From Phyto melanocephala (lineage: Eukaryota; Arthropoda; Insecta; Diptera; Rhinophoridae), in contig OW799234.1 in NCBI GenBank assembly GCA_941918925.1, positions 85,076,497 to 85,140,496 of the forward strand: a stretch of DNA of 64,000 nucleotides, read 5' to 3'. Every line of letters begins with the position of its first letter. Position 1 is the stretch's first letter. Under the pieces are notes generated by a model. That model was not told the DNA's origin. It saw only the letters and a list, made by a program, of their open reading frames with translations, and did no database searches. This document shows, piece after piece, positions 1-11,489 of this stretch. The translations under genes and the position numbers were made by a program.

Positions 1-83
1 TTACTTTGCCGATTATTGACCAATTTGTCCACAATTTTTAATAAGCATCGTTAGAGGATGTGTGTGAAGTTAAATTTGTCGAG

Positions 84-200
84 TTAAATTGGTTTTGACG
101 TAACAACATATTTAACTTAGAAGTTAAATATTTTATGACGTAACGACATATTTAACTTAAAAGTTGAATATGTTTCAACGTAACGATGTTATAAACAAAA
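84..200. repeat. 40-bp tandem repeat, about 2.5 copies
   Basis: Units built around TGACGTAACGACATATTTAA recur with a 40-bp step (starting near 97, 137 and 177). Each unit contains the near-palindrome TTTAACTTAGAAGTTAAAT. No coding potential. Confidence 0.75.
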
Positions 201-294
201 ATAAGATATTCTTTATTCAAAAACATCAAATAATAAAAAAATTAATAACAAAAATAATTTTTTTTATAAATTTTTTTGTATATACATACATATA

Positions 295-828
295 GAATTG
301 TATTTGTGAATTTTTTTAAAAATTTTTGAAATTTAAAATATGAGAAAATCAAAGAATCTCTGAGGGATTTTGGACGTATTTGGGCAAATCCTTCTTTGTC
401 ACTCATATAGACCATATGGAAAAGGAAGACAATTGTTTGCCCTAAATAACTGTATAACACAGAATTCTGAATTGTATTTGTGAATTTTTTAAAAAATTTT
501 TTAGATTTAAAATATGAGAAAATCATTGAATCTCTGAGGGATTTTGGACATATTTGGGCAAATCCTTCTTTGTCACTCATATAGACCATATGGAAAGGAA
601 GACAATTGTTTGCTCTAATTAACTGAATAACACAGAATTCTGAATTGTATTTGTGAATTTTTTTAAAAATTTTTTAGATTTAAAATATGAGAAAATCATT
701 GAATCTCTGAGGGATTTTGGACATATTTGGGCAAATCCTTCTTTGTCACTCATATAGACCATATGGAAAGGAAGACAATTGTTTGCTCTAATTAACTCTA
801 TAACGCAGAATTCTGAATTGTATTTGTG
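295..828. repeat. 173-bp tandem (satellite-like) repeat, three units
   Basis: Three consecutive units begin GAATTGTATTTGTGAATTTT at about 295, 469 and 642, with the start of a fourth at 815, so the period is 173-174 bp. The units are nearly identical. Each contains ATGAGAAAATCA and TTGGGCAAATCCTTCTTTGT. The open frame across it on the minus strand is an artefact of the repeat. Confidence 0.9.
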
Positions 829-837
829 AAAATACAG

Positions 838-1385
838 AAAAATCGGTACATAAATAACTGAGATGAGGAAAACACCACGATCACCTAGTTTTTTTCACAA
901 CAAAACCAACAACATACATACTACATACATACATACATATATACATACATACATACATACATACATACATACATACATACATACATACATACATACATAC
1001 ATACAAACGTGGTATACTGGTTAGAGTAAACGTGGCATCGAATCCCATAGCAGTAATTTTTTATTACTATTATATATATTATTTATATTTAAATTTTTTT
1101 TTATATTATTTTATATTTTTTATTTATTTTTTATTTTTTTTTAACATACCTATGTACATACGTAAACTCAATTTATAATTTTACAATTTGATGTTTTTAT
1201 ATATGTATGTATGTATGTATGTACATACATAGTATGTATGTTTTTTATATGTACGTATGTATGTATGTGTGTACGTATTTCAAATGAGATGAATGGTGAT
1301 ACAAAAAATTTTTATTGTACGACTACACGTTGTGAAGGGTATATAAGATTCGGCACGGCCGAATATAGCACTGTTACTTGTTTTA
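838..1385 (+). mobile_element. INE-1/DINE-1-like Helentron, 5'-truncated
   Basis: Its 3' end carries the family terminal hairpin ATTCGGCACGGCCGAAT (1349-1365), followed by ATAGCACTGTTACTTGTTTT. In Drosophila, INE-1 ends in the same way: GGGTAT, a hairpin, then CTTGTTTT. The left part matches the middle of fuller copies (a CACGA(T/C)CACCT segment and the microsatellite). Confidence 0.8.
905..1005. repeat. (TACA)n microsatellite
   Basis: About 100 bp of ACATACAT repeats inside a Helentron copy. Shorter tracts of the same motif occur at the same relative place in other copies (for example 1205-1265 and 16670-16690), so it belongs to the element. Confidence 0.85.
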
Positions 1386-1389
1386 CCTA

Positions 1390-1697
1390 CTATTGCATTA
1401 AAAACTATAACACTCTTCCTAATATTCCGATTTATCCCAGTTTTAATACCAAACAAACCTTGTGTAAAAGAAATATTTTGGCAAAATTTGAGTCTCCTAG
1501 CTTTTTTGATTTGAGCACCATCGTGTTTTCAACAGACGGACAGGCGGACGGACATAGCTAGATCGTCATAAAATTAAACCCCGATTCAGAAAATACATAT
1601 ATACTTTCCGGGTTCTTAAATGGATATTTCGATGTGTAACAAGCGGAATGACAAAATAAATATATCACCACAATTTTTTTGGTGGCGGGTATAAAAA
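1390..1697 (-). mobile_element. Helentron subfamily B, 5' part
   Basis: On the minus strand it reads TTTATACCCGCCACC, then CGAAATATCCATTTAAGAAC, then GACGATCTAGCTATGTCCG. The same order is seen at 18975 and 62630. It lacks the terminal hairpin, so it is truncated. Confidence 0.7.
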
Positions 1698-1825
1698 TGG
1701 CAAAATATACAAATAAAATTTAAACGCGCGCGCCTCAACTTTCAACAATTTTTGACGTGTTTAATGCAACACACCAGTTCATCAGCTGAGGTAAAAATGA
1801 AATGGAGCTCAATTCTGGTTCTGAG

Positions 1826-1910
1826 AAACTGTGAAATGAAAAGTTTTTGTACAGCAAAAGGTATGGTGGTACCATATATGACACACAAAAACTTTTCATT
1901 TCACAGTCTC
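1826..1910. other. Perfect 23-bp stem hairpin
   Basis: Bases 1828-1850 (ACTGTGAAATGAAAAGTTTT...) pair perfectly with 1885-1907 across a 34-nt loop that has a small stem of its own. It may be a minimal MITE or a transcribed hairpin. The rest of 1698-3125 is AT-rich with no gene or repeat that I recognise. Confidence 0.7.
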
Positions 1911-3125
1911 ACAATGATCAAGTATTTTTAACTTGTAATGAGTACCTTTATATTTAAATAGAATTCATGTTTTGAGCAAATTTTAAGAATTTAAAAAATC
2001 GCTATTCATAGCCTAAATAATTTGCAGTTTCATTCGAAAAAGTTATTCTTTTACAGTTTTAGGTATTACCTTATCTTAATTATACATTATTCTTACAATT
2101 TATTTACTCAAAACGAAAAATTAAATCAAAAAGATAATCCTACAAATAGCCCAAACTACAAAGACAATAGCGGAGAACATAAAAAAATTTATGTTCAATT
2201 AATCACTTTTTCGTAAAGCTTTCTATTTTGTCGGTTTAATTAATAAGTTTTAGTTTAATTTTTGTACCTATTTTTTTTAATGTATAAATTTTCTATCTAC
2301 TTTAGTTTTGCTTTTCTCTTTACTCTGCGTTTGTTAATTCACAATACCCGTGATGTGACAATTACTAATTAGTTACTACCTAAAAATGTTTTTTATTGTT
2401 GGCCAAAACAATACAACAAAACTGAAACATCTGTTTGACAGCTACTGATTGTGTAGTTTTCAAATGATTACGGAATGCTACCACATTGCTGAGAAATTTG
2501 CTAGTAAAATAATGTTTTTACATATAATTAAGTCTTAAGATTTCATTAGTCCTTAAATTCTTTTGCCGTCCTGTGAGTAGGCGTTTCGTTGTTTAATTTT
2601 TGTACCTAGTTACTTCCTCTGTGAAAACTTAGCTGTTTTCTTTACAAGATAACCTTACAGAAACAGCTTAAATTTTTCGTGTTTTTTAAAGAACAAATCT
2701 AGTTTACCAACACAAATCCAAATTTAAAAAATCATAGGGTTATGGAAAATTAAAAAAAAAACATGCCTACACTCATTGCTATTTGAGACATTATTTAAAA
2801 AGAAGTCAACAAATACAAGAACAAAATCGAGAGAGGAACACAAACTCTAAAGAATTAAAAAATAAAAGCATAGAAAAACTGCAAAATTGGTCAAGTGTAA
2901 AATAAAAAGTCTAAGATAGATGTACTGCGCAAGTAGAATGTCAGTGTGATATTAGAATAAGTACCCTTAAAAATTTTGTTACGGAAGAAATACAAGGAAC
3001 TTTTTGTATCTTAACCGAAAAAACAAAGACAAATTTAACATATGACAGACTTTGTATAATAATTATGATGCTGTGGAATTTGTTTTTTTTAATAAAAATT
3101 CCAAAAAATTTAATTTTTATACATA

Positions 3126-4776
3126 CAGTGGCTCACAGCTTATTTTATGCAGTGCATTTTTTTATATTTAAAGCTCTGTATAAACAAAACTAAAAGGAAC
3201 TTTAAAAAGAACTTGGAATCATTTTAAAGACAAAACGCTATTATTTAACAAAAAAATATCAAGTTCTGCAAAAGTTTACGTTTTAACCATTTAAAAGTAA
3301 AAAAACAAAAAACTGTCCTTAATATTATCTCACAGCTTGTTTTATGCAGTTATTTTCTACTGTAACGGTACTTGAATGCAACTTAGTTGTTTCTTTTTTC
3401 ATTATTTTTTTTAAATCTAGTAATGTTTCGCGTTGAACTGTTGGTCTGATTTGATTATATGAAGTGTCAATTAATAAAAATTGAGATGAGTCAGCGAACA
3501 ACGATAGAGCAGCGAGAATTGGTTTTAAACCATTTTAAAAATGGCCACTCACAGCGAAAAATAGCAGAAATGGTTAATATTAATGCTCCCACAGTTCAAA
3601 AAATCATTAAGCGCTTCATCCGTGAAAATCGGGTTCATAACAAAAGCAGAAAACCACCAAAAAATTTTTTTACGGAACATGACGAGCGACATATTTTGCG
3701 AAAAATAAGGGCGAACCCAAAGCTCTCAGCTCCAAAATTGACGTCCGAAGTTAAAGCTGAACTGGGCAAACAATGTTGCGTGGAAACTGTTCGTCGCGTC
3801 TTGCTCCAACATGATTTTAATGGCCGAGTTGTACGCAAGAAACCGTTTATTTACCCGAAAAATAGTCTATGGAGGCTAAATTTCCCCAAGGAGCACGTCT
3901 CAAAAGAGTCTGCATTTTGGAATTCGGTCATCTTTGCAGATGAATATAAGTTTAACCTATTTGGTTCCGATGGCATGTCGTATGTATGGCGGAAACAAAA
4001 TACAGAACTCAACAAAGAAAACCTTAAAGCAACAGTAAAGCATGGGGGTGGCAGTGTCATGGTTTGGGCCTGTATGTCGGCTGCTGGTACTGGAAAATTA
4101 ACTTTTATTGAAACAACCATGGATAAATTTAAGTACCTTCAGATACTTAAGGACAACTTGTTGGAGAGCGCTGAGAACCTGGGTATAAAATCCGATTTTC
4201 GATTTTACCAGGATAACGATCCAAAGCACAAATCGGGTATTGTGCAAACTTGGCTGATATATAACTGCCCACATTTGATGACACCGCCAGCACAGTCGCC
4301 AGACCTTAGTGTTATAGAGAATTTATGGTCGATATTAGAAAATAACATAAGAAAACACAAAATTTCAAGCAAAAACGATTTGAAACAAGCCCTTTTGACG
4401 GAGTGGGCAAATATTTCGCCAGATATTACACAAAAACTGGTCGATTCTATGCCAAATCGTCTTAAATCTGTAAAAGATAACAAAGGCTATCACACAAAAT
4501 ATTAAATTGGTTAATTTCCAGCTTTATTTTGATCTTCTGAAAACCATACGTGCCTGCATACAATAAGCTGTGAGATGAAAAAAAGGAGTGTTTTCTGTTT
4601 TTTTTAGTTGTAATATATTAAAATGTACATTTTTGAAATAAATGCAATTTTTTTGTTAAATAATAAGGTTTCCCTTTTTAATGACATGAACTTCTGTTTT
4701 CAGTTCCTGTTAGTTTTTTTTTACAGAGCTTTAAAAATAAAAAAGTGCACTGCATAAAATAAGCTGTGAGCCACTG
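3126..4776 (+). mobile_element. Tc1-like DNA transposon with IR/DR ends, complete
   Basis: A 1651-bp element flanked by TA on both sides (3124-3125 and 4777-4778). It starts CAGTGGCTCACAGCTTATTT and ends with its inverted complement. The inverted repeats run inward about 225 bp with decreasing match. A second copy of the CTCACAGCTT...TATGCAGT motif lies about 200 bp inside each end (3329-3350 and 4553-4574), in the same orientation as the outer copy on each side. This is the IR/DR layout of Sleeping Beauty, Minos-like and Bari/Paris-like Tc1 elements. It holds one intact transposase gene and a poly(A) signal at 4637-4642. Confidence 0.95.
3459..4505 (+). CDS. Tc1-family transposase, apparently intact (DD34E)
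   Basis: Cut-and-paste transposase of the IR/DR element. The frame is 348 codons from 3459; the likelier start is Met10 at 3486 (MSQRTTIEQRE), giving 339 aa, the usual Tc1 length. The N-terminus has two helix-turn-helix segments: SQRKIAEMVNINAPTVQKII (31-50), and a second at about 90-118 (SAPKLTSEVKAELG...VETVRRVL). The DDE core has Asp161 in FADEY, Asp252 in YQDNDPKHK and Glu287 in PDLSVIENLW, with exactly 34 residues between the last two. The glycine-rich GGGSVMVWACMS is present. No stop or frameshift is visible. Regulation is unknown. The open frame and well-matched ends suggest a recent, possibly still active, insertion. Confidence 0.93.
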   Translation: MKCQLIKIEMSQRTTIEQRELVLNHFKNGHSQRKIAEMVNINAPTVQKIIKRFIRENRVHNKSRKPPKNFFTEHDERHILRKIRANPKLSAPKLTSEVKAELGKQCCVETVRRVLLQHDFNGRVVRKKPFIYPKNSLWRLNFPKEHVSKESAFWNSVIFADEYKFNLFGSDGMSYVWRKQNTELNKENLKATVKHGGGSVMVWACMSAAGTGKLTFIETTMDKFKYLQILKDNLLESAENLGIKSDFRFYQDNDPKHKSGIVQTWLIYNCPHLMTPPAQSPDLSVIENLWSILENNIRKHKISSKNDLKQALLTEWANISPDITQKLVDSMPNRLKSVKDNKGYHTKY

Positions 4777-5519
4777 TAAATTAAATTTTTGTTTTACAGA
4801 AAGGTGCAGCGGCTTTATTACCGTTTTTCTTGTTTCGTTATTTATAAGTATTATTTAACACTGTAAATTATTTAATTTTCAATAATTTTTTTTTATCTTT
4901 TGTATGACACTCTTTTCACATTCATATTATTCACGTTATTACAATATTAGTAATTTTATTACCCGTTTTCTTTTACTTGGCTTATTCTATCTTTTAACAA
5001 CGCGACAAATTTTTTCTTTCCTTGACTTAATTTTTTTTTCTTTTGACTTAATTTTTTTTAATGTTTGCGTATTTCGTATTTATTTAATAGGTTATCGTTG
5101 GTTTGTAACACGAATTAATTCTTGAATTTTTCCAGTATTTTAAAACAAATTAATGTAAATAAATAGATTTTTAACATTAAAAAATTCCAAAATAATTTTC
5201 AGCAGCTTGCACATAAAAAAGAAAAACCACTACATGTCAAACTAATGGGGTGCAGCCAGACTTCCTAATTGTAAACGGAGTGACCAGATTTTTTTAAAAA
5301 TTTTGTACAAAAAAAAGTAAGATATACAAAAAACTAAAAAAAAATCTTATTTATTTATTATTATTCCATTTGGAAATATATTTATAGTTTTAAAGAAAAA
5401 AAATAATAATAATATTATTCAATATTAAAATTTTTTTTAAAAAAGTACCAAAAATTTTGACAAATTTTACCCTTATACATTGATATTTTTTAATATAACA
5501 TAAAATATAGGTTAAGCTA

Positions 5520-6115
5520 CGATGTGAGGATTTGGCGCTCAAAACCTTGAAGGGACACTATGTCAAATCTAGGGTAGTTGATAAGTGCAGGAGGGCACTC
5601 GATAGGATCATGAACCTTTTCGATGTCAGATTGTGTTGGGTACCAGGGCACAATGGAATCGTCGGCAATAAAATTATTTTTTATTTTTTGTGCGCATCAG
5701 GGCGTGAGTATCAGACAGGACCAATATGGCGTGGTGGGACAGAAGAGACTGCATTGTGTCAAGGGCTTTATGGCCCAAGTTGAACTCAGCGGACTCTACA
5801 GTACTTCTGGGCCTGGATAGGGTATGTCTGAGGGCCACTATTGGGGTTTTAACAGGGCACTGTCCGGTGATGGCTAGGATTAGTAGATAGGATCGCGGCA
5901 CCCAGGATTATTGTAGGATGTGTGAGGAGAAACAGTGGAACACATCGCCTGTCACTGCCCAAGGCTACGGAATCACAGGCTTAAGTGGATAGGTAAATGA
6001 TTCCACGATATGGTGGGTGATGTTTCGGAGTGCAAGCTGGGGAACATTATCGGATTCATCATGGGGATCGGGTGGTTGGTGAACATGCAATTATTTCACC
6101 ACTCACACGACAAAG
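5520..6115 (+). pseudogene. Decayed LINE 3' end (RNase H region and zinc knuckle)
   Basis: Broken frames read VRLCWVPGHNGIVGN, the RNase H motif seen in several non-LTR retrotransposon ORF2 proteins. Further on come LNSADSTVLLGLDRVCLRAT, LTGHCPVMARI and YCRMCEEK, then IACHCPRLRNHRLKWIG, the usual C-terminal Cys/His tail of such ORFs. Frameshifts and at least one stop interrupt it. No reverse transcriptase domain remains upstream; 4779-5519 is AT-rich filler. Confidence 0.75.
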
Positions 6116-6117
6116 TT

Positions 6118-6250
6118 AATCGAAGCCCCTATTCATAACCATTCACAAAATATTTACTTTATGGAGGAAATTAATTTTGCAGACATTTTACTCGGAATGA
6201 CAAACCTATATATATATTTATACCCTTAGACTCTATGAAAGGTATATTAA
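6118..6250 (-). mobile_element. Helentron 5' end fragment
   Basis: Contains CCCCTATTCATA, then AAATATTTACTTTATGG, then CGGAATGACAAACCTATATA, ending TATACCCTTAGACTC...AAGGTATA. This is the order seen in complete minus-strand copies. The fragment directly abuts the LINE remnant. Confidence 0.6.
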
Positions 6251-6257
6251 TGGTGCA

Positions 6258-6440
6258 GTATTATTGGTTCCACACGGAAAAAAGTTTTCAACGGAAATAA
6301 ATATCAATCGATATGCAAATTGCAAAAGTTGTATTAGTTCTTGGTAAAAAAAAACATTTGAAAATGATATTAAAATTTCTGAAGGTATAAACATTGTTTT
6401 ATTAGTAAAATATATGCTGCAACAACGGACGGATAGCGTA
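6258..6440. repeat. Dispersed repeat, second copy at 23276-23520
   Basis: Both places share ACGGAAAAAAG, TATCAATC, TATGCAAATTGCAA-like and AAAATATATGC-like blocks in the same order, then GCAACAA. Degree of match is moderate. The class is unknown. The following stretch 6441-8340 holds no gene I can see, only AT-rich DNA. Confidence 0.45.
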
Positions 6441-8514
6441 GTTACGGAATAAAAAAATTTTTAATTTTGCTTCCGAAAAAAACCTTTAACAATAAGAAAC
6501 GGAATAATATATGTTTGTGCATTTATAATCGTGGTCTAAGTATTTTAAGGTATTACAATTTAAGAAAATTCTGTAATAATAAAAATTTTATATATATTTT
6601 TTTTGTTTAATCTTTTGAATAAAAGTTCTAAAACTAACGAATGCAATAAAAGCACTGCTGCGATGGCTATCGGCTTTTAAATTTTAGACACGAAGTTTAC
6701 AATGTTTTATAATGTTGTAAATAATAGTTATGTTGAAATAGGTGAGTGTACGATACTGCAGGTGTATATTTCTCAGGTTGGATAATGCAGGGAATTCATC
6801 AAGAACATGTTTATATAAAATTCATACGAACAATGCAAAATAAATACTGGAAAATAGATCCATAACTACAGATATATGGCAAAGAAAAATAAAAGATGTT
6901 ACATGTTGGTAATAAACATATTTGTTTGATTTTTTTTTTATAAATTTGCATTTACAGCAAAATATGCAAAAATATTAATTTGCTTGATATTAAATTTCAT
7001 GTATTTTTTTCTTGTAGAAATCGCTGTAATGAAAAAAAACTGTTTAAAGCCCTACTTCATACTTCTTTTATTTAATTTTTATAATCACAAGACATTATAG
7101 ATGGATATTTTGGGTCATGCATATCCCTATATAAAACCATCTAACTCTTTTCAAATTGTTCAATATTTATTTTTAAAATATATGCAATAAAAAATTAGCA
7201 GGTGCTACTATTGACAACCTGATAATTTACTAATGATACATATGTATGTATATGACACAAAGTACGTACATATGTGAAATTTGGGGGTGTCAGCAGTTTT
7301 CTATATTAGCTTCTAATCATTCTGATAATTTGTCTACAATGTTTTTGAATACTAAATTTTTACTCAATTTTTAATTTAATTTTACATACCTTCGATTATT
7401 ATCAGGCGGCAAAACACTCCAATCTTGTTCATAGTAAGGATACATATTTCAAATTTAAAAAGCAAACACGTTATATTAAATATTGATATTAGCTGATCTA
7501 AACAAAACTTTTTAAAATCGTAAAATTTTAATTGATGTCAATTTTTGTTATTTAAATCAATAATTTGTGCTTTATTTAACGATTTTACTTAGTAAATTAT
7601 TTTTTTTTTTTTATAAAGATATAACACTTTTAATTAACAATTAAATAGAATACAACTGATAACATATGGTTTTATGTGGTGTTATCTACATATATACAAA
7701 TGTATGCATATATACATATAACTTTTTACCAATTTCTTAGTTTTTTTAGTAATTTTATACACTTCGTTATTACTTCTATGAATATTTTTATTATATATTA
7801 TTTGGTTTCTTATTATTTTTTTTTAAAGAAAATGCTTAAACTAATTCGATTGAAATATTTTATTTTTATTATTCATATTTTCAATTTATTTGTTATCTAA
7901 ACCGTCAGAAATTTAATTTTAAAAGAACTTAATAACTGTGAACGGACAGAATTATTATATTTTTTTTTGTTTGTTACGAAGCTTATCTTTTGGTGCCGTT
8001 TCCTCTACATATAAAAGTTTATAAGCATTGTGTTTTACGTGCCTGCTTGACTGGCTAGGTGAGTATCTAGTTAGTTTAGTATTTCGTCTTATCAGTAAGT
8101 ATTTTATAGCAAATGATAAGAATTTTTACTTTTTTATTTTTAATGAAGTGAGTGAATTGGTTTGATATCGTAAAACTTGATGTAAATTCTCTTTTCGTGA
8201 AACTTTAAAATGAAAAGTTTTTACACGTCATATGGTTTCATAATACATTTAAATATATAAAATTGTTTTATTAACTTTCACCCAGTTTACCTACATAATG
8301 GAATAATAATAAAGTTCAAAAATTCTAAAACTATATATTAATTTTTATTATTGTTTATAATTATTTCCTTATTTTTTATAATATTTTGTACATTGAAAAT
8401 ATAAAGTATAAAATAATCTGGAATATAATTTAGCATACAAGGTAAGTATAAGCTTTTAAAAAATAAATAGAACTTTAAAATTCTTAAAAAGAAAGAAAAA
8501 ACAAAAGACTATTA

Positions 8515-9308
8515 TCAGTCGTTTATGCGAGGTGGTCGCACTATAGAATGTCGTTTTATAGCTTCGACCAGCCACTTGATACCTTCATCTACACTTTCAC
8601 TATAATAAAATTATGAAAAATTCAATAAAAAGTAGTTTAGTAGCAAAAATAATATTGTCATTTTTATTTAAAAAAAACTAACCCTGTTAGAGCAGATACC
8701 GGTATGGTGAGACAATCGCGTCGCCCAATAAAACCGCCAGATTGTTGAAACACAGGTTTTATTTCTCTAACACCCATAACATCAGGTAAGTCTTGCTTAT
8801 TAGCCAGAATCAGCAAAGGAACACCCGAGAGTAAATCATTTTGTATCATTTTATCTGTTGGAAAAATGTATTAGTCAAAAAGTTTAGGAACATACTCTTT
8901 AAACTCTACCAAATATGACTTTAGACTCCTCCATACGATCTCTGTCGTTTGAATCAATCACATATATGACCGCATGTGATTCTTGGTAATACTTATCCCA
9001 CAAAGTCTGTAGTTCATGTTGCCCCCCTAAATCCCAAAAATTCAAACGAACACCCTGAACATCAATGGTGCCAATATTAAGGCCAACTGTTGTTGTAATT
9101 TTACTTGGATTCATTCCTTTATAGTTTTTTGTGAATTTCGTCTTAGCTGCCTCCAAATAAGTCTTTATTTAAAAGAAATTAACATTTATTTAATATTTTT
9201 TTCTGGTTTATTTACCGTCTTGCCAGCATTATCCAAGCCCAATATAACAACACAGTATTCATCTTTCTGTGTTAAATATTTATAGAAGCCATGTAGCAAT
9301 GTATACAT
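8515..9308 (-). CDS. Arfrp1: ADP-ribosylation factor-related protein 1, four exons
   Basis: Small GTPase of the Arf/Arl family that acts at the trans-Golgi, where in other animals it recruits Arl1 and golgins. I join exons 9308-9216, 9162-8910, 8854-8683 and 8599-8515; all junctions are GT-AG and phases agree, giving 200 aa, close to the roughly 201 aa of animal ARFRP1. Visible motifs are the P-loop GLDNAGKT (24-31), switch II WDLGGQ (74-79), NKQD (134-137) and SAL (169-171). The second residue is Tyr, not Gly, so there is no myristoylation site, as expected for ARFRP1 and unlike true Arfs. The start MYTLLHGFYKYL matches the family N-terminus. Introns are 53, 55 and 83 bp. A candidate poly(A) signal on the minus strand lies at 8344-8349. 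The identification rests on recalled family sequence, and I am confident in it. Confidence 0.95.
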
Positions 9309-11455
9309 AGTACATCGAACTTAACAAAATGTTATATTTAATCGCACAAAATTCCACTAAAATTTTAACAAAAAATAACAATTTTCCTTTACACGTATAT
9401 TAGCCAAGGCGAATCATTTGGTTTAATATATTTGAACAGCTGTTTAGTTTTCAGCGTAAAACACAAATGTAAACAGATAGCAGAGTTGCAATTAAGAGCA
9501 TTATGTTAACGGAAAGAAAAACGTAATGAATAAGCTAGGTGCACACGAGGGAACATTAGCGCAAAAACGGCTGAACGTCTACCCTTTTTCACAATATTCA
9601 ACCAAATTAGTGGAAATATAACTAAATTTTTTTTATTTAGTTGGTCGGTTCTTAGGAGTTTCGAATGTCCAAAATTTACACGTACTGGTGAAAAAATTTA
9701 ATCATACAATCATCACTAAAATAATACATATGAATGTTTGTATATTTAAATGTTTTGATATTTTTACTCAATCTCACAAAAATGAAATTTGCTGAATATA
9801 TAGATAAAAATCAGAATTCTTCGTGCCGATTTTCTGAACCCACAGTTTTCGATATATGTTTTCTCTAAACTTTAAAGAAAACTCCAATAACTTTTCTATT
9901 CTTTGAAAAATTGTTGATATAATGAAATTTTTTCAGAGAAATCTTTGACAAATTTCAGTTTTACAGAAATATTTCTATAAATTTTTTGTAGGAAAATACA
10001 TAATTCGTTTTTGAAAGTTTTTAAAAAATTTTGTTTTTTTAAAAAAATTCTCTTAGTTCTATATTCTAAAATTTTTTATTAAAACAATTGTTTTATTAAT
10101 GTATATTTAATTTTATTATATTTTTAATATTTAAATAAAAATAAAATAAAATAAAAATATTATACAAATATTTTTCGTTTGCGTTTTTTATTTTCTTTTT
10201 TTTTTTTTTGTATTTAGCATGTTTCTAGTTTTAAATATATTTGAAATTCATACAATTAAAACAATTGAAATATTACAAGATTTGTGTTATTTAAAAAAAA
10301 AAAGGAATGTTTAAAATAAAAGTATTTGAATAAAATAGGTGTTTTTAACAAGAAGTCCTAAGCATAGTATTGTTTATTGCAAAATGTTTATACCTTTTTG
10401 AAATTTTGAAATATTATTACCTTAGACAATATGATACTAAGAACACGTTGTGAATTCACTAAATGTAAAATGTTTAATTTTTTATATATCAACAAAAATA
10501 TTGAAATGTTTAACAAATAAAATATTTATCCCTGATCCGCATTCAGAGTGCAATTACAATTGTTCTAAATTGACATAACATTGTTATTAGCAACGACACG
10601 GATACTACAATTCCGAACATTTTTAATTACGCGGAATATAAAACGGTTACGATTGTATAGTGCGAGTAAATTGTTTTTAACTAAAAAAATTAAGCTAAAA
10701 TGTGTAATGTGTAAGGTATGCTTATAATGTCATATTATCATACATTTTTAAAAATTTGTTCTAAATTTTTTTAAAACTTCGAAAATTACGACAATCTTTT
10801 GAATCCACCAATTGTAAGATAATTATTTTTAAGATTTAATTTAAAAAAAATAAAGAGAATGACAGAAAGAAAAAATATTTGTAAAAGAAATTGAATATAA
10901 TAGTATATATAGCATAGAGCTTGTAGTTGTGTGGTGTATAAATTATAAGTACCATTTTTATACATAATTATAAACAGGTTTTTAATTGCTTTCACTATTT
11001 CAGTTATATTTTTTACTGTAGTTTAGTTGCGAGAACAAATTAATTTGAGATAACAATTTAAAATTATACATTTTAAAAGTTGTTTTTTTCATATATAGTG
11101 TAACAAATGAAATTTCAAATAATTTTTTTAATTTATTTAATAATTAATATGTTTTATAAAAAACAGAGTCTATTAGAATTGGGTGGTTGGCTTTATGTTC
11201 AGTTTGATTCTATTTATATGTTTTATATTTATTTTGGTATTATACGCAAAAAATCTTAACAAACAAAATAAAAAAAAATAAAAAATAAAAAAAAAAAAAA
11301 ATTCAATCTTAACAAACTTATATTGAATTTTAACTTTTTTCGATACTTTGTATTTTTTATTTATTTAAATATATAATTTATATGTATATTTTTGTTTTGT
11401 ATGTTATCTTTTAACATTTAAATTTGTTAATAAATCGTATTGTGTCCTCATTTCT
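9309..11455. other. Intergenic, no feature seen
   Basis: Region upstream of Arfrp1 and downstream of NECAP; it must contain the Arfrp1 promoter, since that gene starts at 9308 on the minus strand. It is very AT-rich (for example 10020-10330), and no TATA-initiator pair is convincing. Short open frames here have no recognisable content. Confidence 0.4.
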
Positions 11456-11489
11456 TTTATTTTTAACTTAGAAAAGCTTAGACCTAAAA

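Noticed and set aside
242..589. 115-codon minus-strand frame
   Set aside because: It consists of repeated translations of the 173-bp tandem repeat (the same peptide twice), so it is a repeat artefact.
1211..1561. 116-codon frame covering two Helentron pieces
   Set aside because: Spans the 3' end of one element and part of another in the opposite direction; similar peptides ([20 protein letters not shown]) appear wherever the Helentron end occurs.
3635..4483. Minus-strand frames inside the Tc1 transposase
   Set aside because: Shadows of the real plus-strand frame.
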